From Minicystis rosea (GTDB lineage Bacteria; Myxococcota_A; Polyangia; Polyangiales; Polyangiaceae), in contig CP016211.1 of NCBI GenBank assembly GCA_001931535.1, positions 12,570,377 through 12,634,376 of the forward strand: a stretch of 64,000 nucleotides of DNA. Direction: 5' to 3'. The notes beneath the pieces were generated by a model. The model made no database searches, was not told where the DNA came from, and saw nothing but the letters and a program-made list of their open reading frames with translations. Within the stretch, counting starts at the first letter, position 1. Each line of letters starts with the position of its first letter. The translations under genes and the position numbers were made by a program. Shown here piece after piece: positions 6,289 through 14,108 of this stretch.

Positions 6289-7554
6289 ATGGACGCGGTG
6301 GGCGAGGTCCCCGTCGAGATCCGCGAACGCGCGGCGCGGTGGCTCGCGACCGGCGACGCGCTGACGGCGCTCAAGGTGGTGGGCCCGTTCGGCGGGCCGC
6401 ATGCGTTGGCGATTCGTGGGATCGCGCTGGCGCAGATGGGGGCGCATGCCGAGGCCCATGGGGCGCTCGATCGTGCGGCGCAGGCGTTCGCGGCCGCCGG
6501 TGCCGAGCGCGAGCGAGCCCGCGCCATGGCAGCGCTCGGGGAGATCGCATTGGCGCGGCGCGATCTCGGGGAAGCGCGGCGCGCGCTCGAAGAAGCGAGC
6601 GAGGCGCTCGGGCGGGCGGGTGATCGCATCAATGCAACGTGGGCGCGGCTCGGCGCGGCGCGGGCGGCGTTGCTCGAAGGGCGCGTGGTGGAGGCGGAGC
6701 GCGCGCTCGCGGCTGCGGAGGCCATGGTCCCCGACGAGGCGCCCGCGCTGACGAAGGCGGTGTTGTCGCTGTCGCGCGCGGAGATCGAGGCGCGGCTGTT
6801 GCGCGCGGCGCCGGCGCAGCGCGACGCGGAGCAGGCGGTCGCGTGGGCGGAGGCGAGCGGGCACCCGCGGATCATCGTGGAGACGACGCGCTTCCTGCGG
6901 GCGCACGAGGCGCCGGTGGCGCGCATCGTGGCGGGTGGTCGGGAAGCGCCGGCGCGTCTCGCCGACGTGGAAGCGCTCATGTCCGCGAGCGCGGGGCGCG
7001 TCGTCGTGGACACGTTGCGGCGCCGCATCGTCGAGGGCGGCGCGGTGCGCGCGGACTTCGCGAATCGTCCTGTCTTGTTCGCCATGGTCGAGGTGCTTTC
7101 GCGCGCGTATCCAGAGGCCATTGCGAGCGCCGACATGATGCATGCGGCGTTCGGGGCGCGGACCCTCAATGATTCCCATCGACGCCGGTTGCGGGTCGAG
7201 ATCGGACGCCTGCGCAGCGCGATGGATGTCGGCACCGTGAAGGCCCTGGGGAACGCGTATCGATGGGAGATCGAAGGCGACGTGGAGGTGGTCGTGCTCG
7301 CGCCGCTCGATCCGGGGGACGCGGGCGCCATCGCTGCGCTCCTCTCGGACGGCGCGACCTGGAGCGCGCCGGCCATCGCGCGCGCCTTGTGCAAGAGCAC
7401 GCGCACCGTGCAGCGCGCGCTCGCAGAGCTCGTCGAAGCAAAGGCCGTCGAGGCCACCGGCAGCGGGCCCGCGCGGCGCTATGCTCGGCCGCGCGCCGCC
7501 TTCTCGACGGCGTCGCAGATGTTGCTGCTCGGGCTTTTGCTGCCGAGCCAATGA
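6289..7554 (+). CDS. TPR-containing regulator with two winged-helix regions
   Basis: The product is about 421 residues. The first half is helical and alanine-rich with TPR-like repeats (ALAQMGAHAEAHGALDRAAQAF, MAALGEIALARRDLGEARRAL, and similar). A middle segment ending in RRRLRVEIGRLRSAM ... GNAYRWE resembles an OmpR-type winged helix. The C-terminus (WSAPAIARALCKSTRTVQRALAELVEAKAVE) is a second helix-turn-helix of the stage-specific or MarR type. The ATG at 6289 is the first start after the divergent intergenic region; no strong ribosome site distinguishes it. It probably regulates itself and the DUF899 operon. The closest match in type is a myxobacterial TPR-HTH activator. Confidence 0.7.
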   Translation: MDAVGEVPVEIRERAARWLATGDALTALKVVGPFGGPHALAIRGIALAQMGAHAEAHGALDRAAQAFAAAGAERERARAMAALGEIALARRDLGEARRALEEASEALGRAGDRINATWARLGAARAALLEGRVVEAERALAAAEAMVPDEAPALTKAVLSLSRAEIEARLLRAAPAQRDAEQAVAWAEASGHPRIIVETTRFLRAHEAPVARIVAGGREAPARLADVEALMSASAGRVVVDTLRRRIVEGGAVRADFANRPVLFAMVEVLSRAYPEAIASADMMHAAFGARTLNDSHRRRLRVEIGRLRSAMDVGTVKALGNAYRWEIEGDVEVVVLAPLDPGDAGAIAALLSDGATWSAPAIARALCKSTRTVQRALAELVEAKAVEATGSGPARRYARPRAAFSTASQMLLLGLLLPSQ

Positions 7555-7564
7555 GGTGAGGATC

Positions 7565-8224
7565 ATGGCGGATCGAGAGGCCGAGATCGTCGTGGAGCGG
7601 ACCTTCGAGGGCGTGGGGGCGATTCACGGGGTCACGTTCGATGGACAGGCGGTGTGGTTCGCGCACGGCAGCCAAGGTGATCTCGTGTCGATGGAGCCGG
7701 AGACGGGCGCGGTGCTCGCGCGCTTGCAGGTGCCCGCCGATGCGGGCGTGGCCTTCGATGGACGGCACTTGTGGGTCGCCGGCGGCGATCGCATTCGCAA
7801 GATCGATCCGGCGACGGGCGCCGCGGTGGGCGAGGTCCCGGGCTTCGACGCGACGCCCGTGAGCGGGCTCGCGTGGGCCGATGGCGCGCTCTACGCCGGG
7901 GTGTACGCGCAGAAGCAGATCTTGAAGATCGATCCCGAGACCGGCGCCGTGCTGCGCACGCTGGTGTCCGATCGGCTGGTCACGGGGATCACGTGGGCCG
8001 ACGGTGACCTGTGGCACGGCGTGATGCGCGAGGAGAACGGCGCGCCTTCGGAGATCCGGCGGGTCGATGCGCAGAGCGGCGCGGTGTTGGATCGTCTCAC
8101 GCTGCCCGAGGGCGTGGCCCTCTCGGGGGTCGAGGCCGACGCGAACGAACGGTTTTGGTGCGGTGATGGGCGGAGCGGCAAGCTGCGGGCGGTGAAGCGG
8201 CCGCGGAAGAGCAAGAGCGGGTAG
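7565..8224 (+). CDS. Beta-propeller (PQQ/NHL-like) protein
   Basis: The 219-residue product is a run of short repeats of the type IDPETGAVL ... GLAWADGALY, typical of small NHL/PQQ-like or glutamine-cyclotransferase-like beta-propellers. There is no signal peptide, so it is probably cytoplasmic. The ATG at 7565 lies 10 bases after the regulator stop, with GAGGTGAGG before it, so the two genes form an operon. The final residues are very basic (RPRKSKSG). It probably has a binding or sensory role related to the DUF899 module; no enzymatic residues are identifiable. Confidence 0.7.
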   Translation: MADREAEIVVERTFEGVGAIHGVTFDGQAVWFAHGSQGDLVSMEPETGAVLARLQVPADAGVAFDGRHLWVAGGDRIRKIDPATGAAVGEVPGFDATPVSGLAWADGALYAGVYAQKQILKIDPETGAVLRTLVSDRLVTGITWADGDLWHGVMREENGAPSEIRRVDAQSGAVLDRLTLPEGVALSGVEADANERFWCGDGRSGKLRAVKRPRKSKSG

Positions 8225-8241
8225 CGCGCATCGCCCCTGTG

Positions 8242-8367
8242 CTAGGCTCTGTCTGACGACTGCTGCGCGCCCCGCATCGTCGGTCGAGCTCGCTCGAAAT
8301 ACCGGAGTATTCCTCGCTCGATCTCCCTAGCTGCGGTGCGCTCGCGACGTCGTCAGACAGAACCTAG
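8242..8367. mobile_element. MITE-like repeat, copy 2 (inverted)
   Basis: This is the reverse complement of 1238-1363, with about four differences, bounded by CTAG at 8242-8245 and 8364-8367. In the small central hairpin the AATAC/GTATT stem is kept while the loop differs. One right-end base is mutated (GAAC for GAGC). The two copies could recombine and invert the 7 kb between them. Confidence 0.75.
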
Positions 8368-8418
8368 CCTCGCGGCCGAGCGCGCTCATCTCGGCCGCTC
8401 GCGGATGGAGAGACGATC

Positions 8419-8772
8419 ATGCCTTACATCGTTCGTGATCTCAGCTCGATGATGGCCCTGCGCGATTTCGTCGGCAGCAAGGAGTGCGTGGCATTGGTCC
8501 AAGAGTGGGCCGGCGCGCCGCACGGTGCGGCGAGCTCCTGGCATCGCGGTGCGAAGGTGCTCGGCAACTCCCACATCGCGCGGGGCACGGCCATCGCGAC
8601 CTTCGTCAACGGCCACTACGATGGGCACGCGGCCGTCTACCTCGGCGAGACGGCGGACGGCATTCGCGTCTTCGATCAATGGCGCACGCAGAAGCCGCAC
8701 GAGCGCACCATCTATGCGAGCGGTCGACACTCGTTCGTCGACACGGCCGACAATTACTACGTGATCGAATGA
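8419..8772 (+). CDS. BPSL0067 family protein (NlpC/CHAP-like fold)
   Basis: The 117-residue protein has the family hallmarks: KECVALVQEWAGAP with the putative nucleophilic Cys, GTAIATFVNGHY, GHAAVYLG with the catalytic-type His, and VFDQW. The family is related to NlpC/P60-CHAP amidases and includes peptidoglycan-directed type VI effectors such as the Tae4 group. No signal peptide and no immunity partner are seen, so an effector role is only a possibility. The ATG at 8419 follows a GGAGAG at good spacing. Confidence 0.8.
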   Translation: MPYIVRDLSSMMALRDFVGSKECVALVQEWAGAPHGAASSWHRGAKVLGNSHIARGTAIATFVNGHYDGHAAVYLGETADGIRVFDQWRTQKPHERTIYASGRHSFVDTADNYYVIE

Positions 8773-8821
8773 TCGCCGGGCCAGCGCGCTCCGGGCTCCA
8801 CCCGACTCGGATGGAGCCTGG

Positions 8822-10240
8822 GTGCGTCATTGCGACGCAGGGGTGGTCGTGGCGGTCGGCTACGATGCGCCCGTGATCCTGAAGGGCGCGGCGCGCGTGG
8901 CTTCCCGCGGAGCGAAGCGGCGTGGGGCGGCGCCCTTCGCGGCGGATGCGGTCGACGCGGAGGACGTCGCGGCGCATCTGCTGTCGGTGGACGTCGCGCT
9001 CCGCTGGCTGGTGAGCCTGCGGTGGCATGCGGTCATCGGTCAGGTGGTCACCATCGCGGTGGCGGCGGTGGTGCTGAAGATCGTGTTACCGGTCGGGCCG
9101 CTCCTTGGGCTCGCGGGGGCGACGGCGATCTCCAACCTCGCGCTCGCGGTGGGCCTCGCGCGCCGATATCCATTCTCGCAACGGTGGCTCGGCCTCGTCG
9201 TGGGGGCCGACACGCTCGTGCTCACGGCGCTGCTCGGCCTCGCGGGCGGACCGGCCAACCCGTTCACGATGCTGTATCTGGCGCTCGTGGCGCTCGCGGC
9301 GTTCATGCTCGACACCGCGTGGACGTCGACGATCGTGGCGCTGGTGTCGATTGGATACGGCTCGCTCATCTTCAGCCCGGCGGTGCGCGGGCCAGCGCAC
9401 GCGCACGCGTTGCCGAGCGGCTTCACCACGCATTTCTACGGCGTGTGGAGCGCGTTGATCCTGACCTCGCTGGTCATCGCGGTCATCGTGCGGCGGCTTT
9501 CGCAGGCGGTGCGCGATCGCCAGGATGCTTTGGTGCGCGCGCAGCGGGCCGCGTCGCGGGCCGAGACGATCGCGTCCTTGGGCACGCTCGCGGCGGGCGC
9601 GGCCCACGAGCTCAGCACGCCGCTCGGGACCATCGCGGTGGCCGCGAACGAGCTGGAGGCGTCGATCGGATCGGATCCGAAGCTCTGCGCCGAGGACGCG
9701 GCGCTCATTCGTGACGAGGTGGAGCGCTGTCGTCTCATCATTCAACGCATGACGGCGCGCGCCGGCGAGCAGGTGGGCGAGCTGCCTTCGCGGACGACGT
9801 TCGCGGCCATTCGCCAACAGATCCTCGAGAGCGTGCCTCTGGCTGACCGGGCGCGCGTGTCGTGGGAGATCGATGGCGACGGGGCCGCCGTGGCGCTGCC
9901 GATCCTGGGCGTGGTGCAGACGCTCGGGAACCTCGTCGCCAATGCGCTCTGTGCGACGCGCGCCGAAGGCAGCGCCGTGGTGGTGGAGGCGCGCGTCGAC
10001 GAGACCACGGTGAGCTTCGCCGTCGCCGATCGCGGGCCGGGGATTCCCGCGCCGATCCGCGATCGGTTGGGTGATCCTTTCTTGACGACGAAGGCGCCGG
10101 GGGAGGGGCTCGGGCTCGGGATCTTTCTCTGTCAGGCCTTCGTGGATGCTTGTCGAGGAGAGCTCTCCTTCGAGTGTCCCGCGCACGGGGGCACGCGGGC
10201 GACGGTGCGGCTGCCGCGGCTCTCGATCGAGGGGCGATGA
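8822..10240 (+). CDS. regB: RegB/PrrB-type redox sensor histidine kinase
   Basis: Six or so hydrophobic segments occupy residues 65-225. They include GGPANPF (142-148), which matches the RegB quinone-binding heptapeptide GGxxNPF. The H-box is GAAHELSTPLGTI (His262). A Cys in the RCR segment (Cys303) lies 41 residues later, matching the spacing of the redox-active cysteine of RegB. The catalytic domain has the N-box (NLVANAL) and G-boxes (DRGPGIPAP, GEGLGLGIFL). RegB responds to quinone state and oxygen and controls respiration-related genes. The start is uncertain: GTG at 8822 was taken, but an internal start near 8873 would lose only non-conserved residues. The stop overlaps the response-regulator ATG. 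Confidence 0.92.
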   Translation: MRHCDAGVVVAVGYDAPVILKGAARVASRGAKRRGAAPFAADAVDAEDVAAHLLSVDVALRWLVSLRWHAVIGQVVTIAVAAVVLKIVLPVGPLLGLAGATAISNLALAVGLARRYPFSQRWLGLVVGADTLVLTALLGLAGGPANPFTMLYLALVALAAFMLDTAWTSTIVALVSIGYGSLIFSPAVRGPAHAHALPSGFTTHFYGVWSALILTSLVIAVIVRRLSQAVRDRQDALVRAQRAASRAETIASLGTLAAGAAHELSTPLGTIAVAANELEASIGSDPKLCAEDAALIRDEVERCRLIIQRMTARAGEQVGELPSRTTFAAIRQQILESVPLADRARVSWEIDGDGAAVALPILGVVQTLGNLVANALCATRAEGSAVVVEARVDETTVSFAVADRGPGIPAPIRDRLGDPFLTTKAPGEGLGLGIFLCQAFVDACRGELSFECPAHGGTRATVRLPRLSIEGR

Positions 10241-10785
10241 TGGTGCGTTCGACACGGCCTTCCGTGCTCGTGGTGGACGACGACGAGGTCTATCGGACCC
10301 GGCTCGCGCGCGCGTTCGCGGGGCGCGGGTTCCGCGTGATGGAGGCGGCCGACATCGAGCAGGCGCTCGCGCAGGCGCGGATCACGCCGGCCGACTATGC
10401 GGTCATCGATCTGCGGCTGCCCGGCGGATCCGGCCTCCTCGTGCTCGACGCGCTCAAGAAGATCCGACCCGAGACGAACGTCGTCGTGCTCACGGGCTAC
10501 GGGAGCATCGCCACCGCGGTGGACGCCGTGCACCGCGGCGCCACCAACTTCGTGCCCAAGCCCGCCGACGTGGACGATCTCTTGGTCGCCTTCGCGCGCG
10601 GCACGCACCCCGCGGATCGCTCCGTCCTCGAGCACGAGCCGCCTTCGTTGGCGCGCGCCGAGTGGGAGCACATCAACCGCGTGCTCGGCGATTGCGGCGG
10701 CAACATCTCCCAGGCTGCGCGCGTGTTGCGCATCGAGCGGCGGAGCCTGCAACGCAAGCTCGCCAAATTCCCGGCGCGGAAGTAG
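10237..10785 (+). CDS. regA: RegA/PrrA/ActR-type response regulator
   Basis: The product is about 182 residues, the family length. The receiver domain has DDDE near residue 14, the phospho-acceptor Asp58 (VIDLRLPGGSG), a Thr in VLTGYGS and Lys in VPKPAD. A short linker leads to a Fis-type helix-turn-helix (GNISQAARVLRIERRSLQRKL) that is the DNA-binding region of this family. The ATG at 10237 overlaps the sensor stop codon by 4 bases, and two ATGs in a row are available. With the kinase it forms a classical two-component redox system. Confidence 0.92.
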   Translation: MMVRSTRPSVLVVDDDEVYRTRLARAFAGRGFRVMEAADIEQALAQARITPADYAVIDLRLPGGSGLLVLDALKKIRPETNVVVLTGYGSIATAVDAVHRGATNFVPKPADVDDLLVAFARGTHPADRSVLEHEPPSLARAEWEHINRVLGDCGGNISQAARVLRIERRSLQRKLAKFPARK

Positions 10786-10789
10786 CGCG

Positions 10790-11101
10790 TCACGCACCGC
10801 CGTCACTTGCGTCCGCACGGAGCCTGCGCGCGACGACGAAGGTGCCCGCGGGGATGAGCGCGGCGAGCATGGCGACGAGCGCGTGGCGCCCTTTCATGCG
10901 GTGGGTGGTGTACGCGTCGATCACGGCCGCGAGGTAGAGCAGGAAGGCCACCCCGTGGACGGTGCCCGCGACGCGGACGGCGATGGGCACGTTCCACACG
11001 TGCTTCATGGGCATGGCGATGCCCACGAGGAGGAGCAGGGAAGCGCCCTCGCAGAAGGCGAGGAAACGCAGCGTTCGCAGGTCGTTCGGCTTGTCGGTCA
11101 T
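10790..11101 (-). CDS. DUF3817 family integral membrane protein
   Basis: The 103-residue protein has three hydrophobic segments and the DUF3817 signature: LRFLAFCEGASLLLLVGIAMPMKH and VRVAGTVHGVAFLLYL. Family function is unknown. It lies 7 bases downstream of another membrane protein on the same strand, probably one operon. It is convergent with the response regulator, only 4 bases away. Confidence 0.85.
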   Translation of the reverse strand: MTDKPNDLRTLRFLAFCEGASLLLLVGIAMPMKHVWNVPIAVRVAGTVHGVAFLLYLAAVIDAYTTHRMKGRHALVAMLAALIPAGTFVVARRLRADASDGGA

Positions 11102-11108
11102 GATGGGC

Positions 11109-11573
11109 TCACGGGCGAAGGAGAGGGCGGCCGTAGTCGAGGAAAGGCCAGGGCACGGCCGCGAAGACGAGGAGCAGCGCGCCGCTCACCCCGAGGGCGA
11201 GGCGGCGAAATCGATCGGGCGCGTGATCCGTGCGACGGACCCAGATCCACGTCGCGTGCGTGGCGACGAAGGCCGCGAGCATCACGAGCGGATGAATCAG
11301 CCCGAAGAAGCGAAGCGCCGGCTGCTCCCAGGCGGCGCGCAGGTTGCGGCGCGCCAGATCGGCCACCGGGCTCACCCCGAAGTAGAGCGCGAAGCCCGCC
11401 GTGAGCTGCAGGTCCACGGCGCCGACCCAGATCCGCGCGAGCACTTGATCCAGGCGCTGCCACGGCCTCTTCGCGTAGAGGCCCGAGAGCGCGCGCCCCA
11501 AGGCGATCAGGGCGGAGGCGACCACGATCCAGCGGAGCCACGAGTGGCCCGCGATCAGCACGGCGTAGAGCAC
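11109..11573 (-). CDS. Four-helix membrane protein
   Basis: The 154-residue product has four hydrophobic helices with conserved-looking His residues: LIAGHSWLRWIVV, DLQLTAGFALYF, GLIHPLVMLAAFVATHATW and LALGVSGALLLVFAAVPWPF. The pattern of His in helices 1 and 3 is reminiscent of small cytochrome-b-like or CopD-type membrane proteins. No family is assigned. It is upstream in the same operon as the DUF3817 gene. Confidence 0.7.
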   Translation of the reverse strand: MLYAVLIAGHSWLRWIVVASALIALGRALSGLYAKRPWQRLDQVLARIWVGAVDLQLTAGFALYFGVSPVADLARRNLRAAWEQPALRFFGLIHPLVMLAAFVATHATWIWVRRTDHAPDRFRRLALGVSGALLLVFAAVPWPFLDYGRPLLRP

Positions 11574-11701
11574 GGCCGGGACTGTGGGGGATCGCGGCGG
11601 CGATCGCGTGCGTCACATCGACGCACCTCGTCGTGATGGTCGCGCGGGACGCGATGCTCGCGCCCGGAGACAGGCGCGACGCGAGCGCGTAGCCTCGCGG
11701 A

Positions 11702-12622
11702 ATGCTCAGCGTGCGCGGCCCGATGCTCTTCGCGATGATGGTCTTCTCCTGCGCTTGCAGCGGTGCCGCCGAGCCTCCGCCGCCGAACGTGCCGCCGGCA
11801 CCGGCGCCGCCTCCCGTCGCACCGGTGGAGGCCTGCGCGTTCGCGGCCGAGTGCGCCGCCGCAGGCAAGGAGGCCCATCAGCGCAAGGATCTCGACGGCG
11901 CCGCGCGCCTCCTCGGGATCGCCTGCGAAAAGGGGCACATGCCGTCGTGCATCGACGCGGCGCAGGCGCTCGTCGATCGGCCCGGCGGCGCCAAGGGCCA
12001 TGAGATCGTGCCTTGGCTGGAGAGGGGTTGCGAGGGTCGGGACGCGCCTTCGTGCAACGGCCTCGGGCAGCTCTGGCACCGCGCGGGCAACGATCGCGAG
12101 GCGGCGCGCGCCTTCGGCAAGGGCTGCGATACGCAGGACGCCACCGCGTGTCACAACCTCGGCGTGGTGCTCGCGAGCGGCACGATTCCGCGTGACGATG
12201 CGCTCCTCGCCACCGCGCGCGAACGCGCCTGCAAAGCAGGCTCGCAGGCGGATTGCGCGCCCGCCCCGCCCGCGCCCGACAAGCCCGCTCCTGCTCCGAC
12301 GAAGCTCCCGGGCGCGAACCTCAACGTCGATGGCATGGTGGTCGATGGGGTCCTCATCGAGACCCTCTCGTGCAAGGTCGACGGCCTGGGCCTCCTCGGC
12401 GCGGTGGTCGTGGGCGCGACGCTCGCCAAGCAGCGGAACGCGCTCCGCGCCTGCGGCGTCCAAGCGCCCGTGCCCGTCGGTTGGACCATTCAGCGCGGCG
12501 CGGTCGTCGATGCTTCGGCGAGCTCCGGTGACACGAAGAAAGACGCGTGCATCGTGCGCGCCTTGAAGCAGATCAAATCCACGAGCGATGGAACCTGTCG
12601 CGCCACCGTCGGGCTGAAGTGA
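11702..12622 (+). CDS. Lipoprotein with Sel1-like repeats and TonB-like C-terminus
   Basis: The 306-residue product starts with a short lipoprotein signal (MLFAMMVFSCACSG) and a Pro-rich linker. Three Cys-paired Sel1/TPR-like repeats follow (AARLLGIACEKGHMPSCIDAAQ, VPWLERGCEGRDAPSCNGLG, ARAFGKGCDTQDATACHNLG). After another Pro-rich linker the last 90 residues contain paired Cys and an IVRALKQI segment, resembling myxobacterial TonB-C/AgmX-like modules. It is probably an envelope scaffold. The next gene follows by 12 bases. Confidence 0.7.
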   Translation: MLSVRGPMLFAMMVFSCACSGAAEPPPPNVPPAPAPPPVAPVEACAFAAECAAAGKEAHQRKDLDGAARLLGIACEKGHMPSCIDAAQALVDRPGGAKGHEIVPWLERGCEGRDAPSCNGLGQLWHRAGNDREAARAFGKGCDTQDATACHNLGVVLASGTIPRDDALLATARERACKAGSQADCAPAPPAPDKPAPAPTKLPGANLNVDGMVVDGVLIETLSCKVDGLGLLGAVVVGATLAKQRNALRACGVQAPVPVGWTIQRGAVVDASASSGDTKKDACIVRALKQIKSTSDGTCRATVGLK

Positions 12623-12634
12623 TACGGTCTCGTC

Positions 12635-13015
12635 ATGGCCTTCGCCATCCTCGCGGTCTTCGTGGTCGGGTTCCTGATCTGGACCTGGCACGCCAACGAG
12701 CTCTTCTGCGTGTCGGTGCGCGACGGCAGAGTGCTTGTCGTGCGCGGACGCATCCCGGCCGGCCTGCTCTCCGACATTCGTGATGTCGTCTCCCGCCCGG
12801 CGATCTCACGCGCCACCATTCGCGCCATGAAGGACGCAGGCGGCGCCCGTCTCAGCGTCTCGGGCGACGTCGACGCCGGCCGGACGCAGCGCCTCCGCAA
12901 CGTCTTCGGCCTTTATCCCATGTCCAAGCTGCGCTCGGCGCCGCCCGTGGCCAAACCGACCTTCGGTCAGATGCTCGGCATCGCTTGGATCGCGTGGCTC
13001 CTCGATCGTCGATGA
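12635..13015 (+). CDS. DUF3634 family membrane-anchored protein
   Basis: The 126-residue product has an N-terminal hydrophobic helix (AFAILAVFVVGFLIWTW) followed by VSVRDGRVLVVRGRIPAGLLSDIRDV and QRLRNVFGLYP, matching the small DUF3634 family known from Vibrio and others. Function is unknown. The C-terminus is longer than usual, with a second hydrophobic stretch (MLGIAWIAWLL). It lies in a run of closely spaced genes (11702-13306). Confidence 0.7.
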   Translation: MAFAILAVFVVGFLIWTWHANELFCVSVRDGRVLVVRGRIPAGLLSDIRDVVSRPAISRATIRAMKDAGGARLSVSGDVDAGRTQRLRNVFGLYPMSKLRSAPPVAKPTFGQMLGIAWIAWLLDRR

Positions 13016-13018
13016 CGC

Positions 13019-13306
13019 ATGAGCGGGCAGCTCCAGGGGGTAGGCGGCGGCGCGCCCATCGCGCGTTGCATCCGCTGCGGTGATCCCGCCGTCGGCCCCT
13101 GCGCCCGTTGCCGTGAGCCCGTGTGCGGCGACTGCTGCGTGCTCACCGAAGGCGGCGCCAAAGTGTGGGCCATCTGCTTGGGCTGCGAGCGCGGCGGCGG
13201 CCGCTCGCTGCGCGGCGCGTGGGCCTCCGTGATCGCGTGGATCGTCCTTCCGATCGTGGGGCTCGCCGCGATCGTGGCCGTGCTGGAGCGTTGGGCGCGT
13301 CGTTGA
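13019..13306 (+). CDS. Zinc-finger membrane protein (B-box-like)
   Basis: The 95-residue product has an N-terminal cysteine cluster CIRCGDPAVGPCARCREPVCGDCC plus CLGC, which fits one or two zinc sites of the B-box/FYVE-like class, and a C-terminal transmembrane helix (VIAWIVLPIVGLAAIVAVL). The ATG lies 3 bases after the previous stop. No function is known. Confidence 0.7.
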   Translation: MSGQLQGVGGGAPIARCIRCGDPAVGPCARCREPVCGDCCVLTEGGAKVWAICLGCERGGGRSLRGAWASVIAWIVLPIVGLAAIVAVLERWARR

Positions 13307-13355
13307 ATCGCGTCGCGTCTTGCGCCGGCGCGCCGAGGCTCGCATCCTCGCGGGC

Positions 13356-14066
13356 ATGGACGAGAAGAAGAGCAGAGCGTTCCTCGAGCGCAAACAGGCC
13401 GTCGCGGAGCGACAGGCGGCGCGCGGCGTAGGCATCTTCTCGGGCATGAAGCCGATGGGAACCGGCCCGGAGAACCGGCATGGAATGCCCAAGCTCCCCG
13501 TCGGTCAGTCGGTGGCGAAGAAGTGGCCGGTGCTCGATCTCGGGGACGTGCCGGAGATCGATCGAGCCTCCTTTCGGCTCACCATCGACGGCCTCTGCGA
13601 TGCACCCACGGTGCTCGATTGGGATGGGCTCATGGCCTTGCCGCAGACGGAGGACGTCTCCGACTTTCACTGCGTCACCGGCTGGAGCCTCATGGATAGC
13701 CATTGGGGCGGCGTGCGCTTCGCCGACCTCGCGGCGCACGTTCGCGTGCACGAGGAGGCGCGCTTCGTCTTCGTCACCGCCTACGACTTCGCCCCCGGCT
13801 CCGACATTCCCTACACGACCAACCTGCCGCTCGCCGAGGCGATGGAGCCCGACGTGATGCTGGTGCACACCTGGCAAGGCAAGCCGCTGCCGGTGGAGCA
13901 CGGCGGTCCGCTGCGGATGATCACGCCTCAGCTCTATGCCTGGAAGGGCGCGAAGTGGATCAAGCGCATCGACTTCAGGCGCGACGACGAAGCGGGCTTC
14001 TGGGAGGAGCGCGGGTATTCGATGACGGCCTATCCCTGGTACGACGATCGTTATCGGCGGCGTTGA
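13356..14066 (+). CDS. Molybdopterin-dependent oxidoreductase (sulfite oxidase fold)
   Basis: The 236-residue protein is a compact sulfite-oxidase-type molybdopterin domain. It has the molybdenum-ligating Cys in DFHCVTGWS (Cys106), GVRFADLAAHV, and the GGPLRMITPQLYAWKGAKWI segment that binds the pterin phosphate. It is like YedY but has no Tat signal and no heme domain, so it is probably cytoplasmic, as in many actinobacterial and myxobacterial relatives. The ATG at 13356 was preferred over an upstream start with a basic unconserved leader. Substrate unknown; protein methionine sulfoxide or sulfite are the family options. Confidence 0.88.
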   Translation: MDEKKSRAFLERKQAVAERQAARGVGIFSGMKPMGTGPENRHGMPKLPVGQSVAKKWPVLDLGDVPEIDRASFRLTIDGLCDAPTVLDWDGLMALPQTEDVSDFHCVTGWSLMDSHWGGVRFADLAAHVRVHEEARFVFVTAYDFAPGSDIPYTTNLPLAEAMEPDVMLVHTWQGKPLPVEHGGPLRMITPQLYAWKGAKWIKRIDFRRDDEAGFWEERGYSMTAYPWYDDRYRRR

Positions 14067-14108
14067 GCCGAGGTGCTTCGCGGCGGCTCGATCTGATAGG
14101 GTGCTCCG

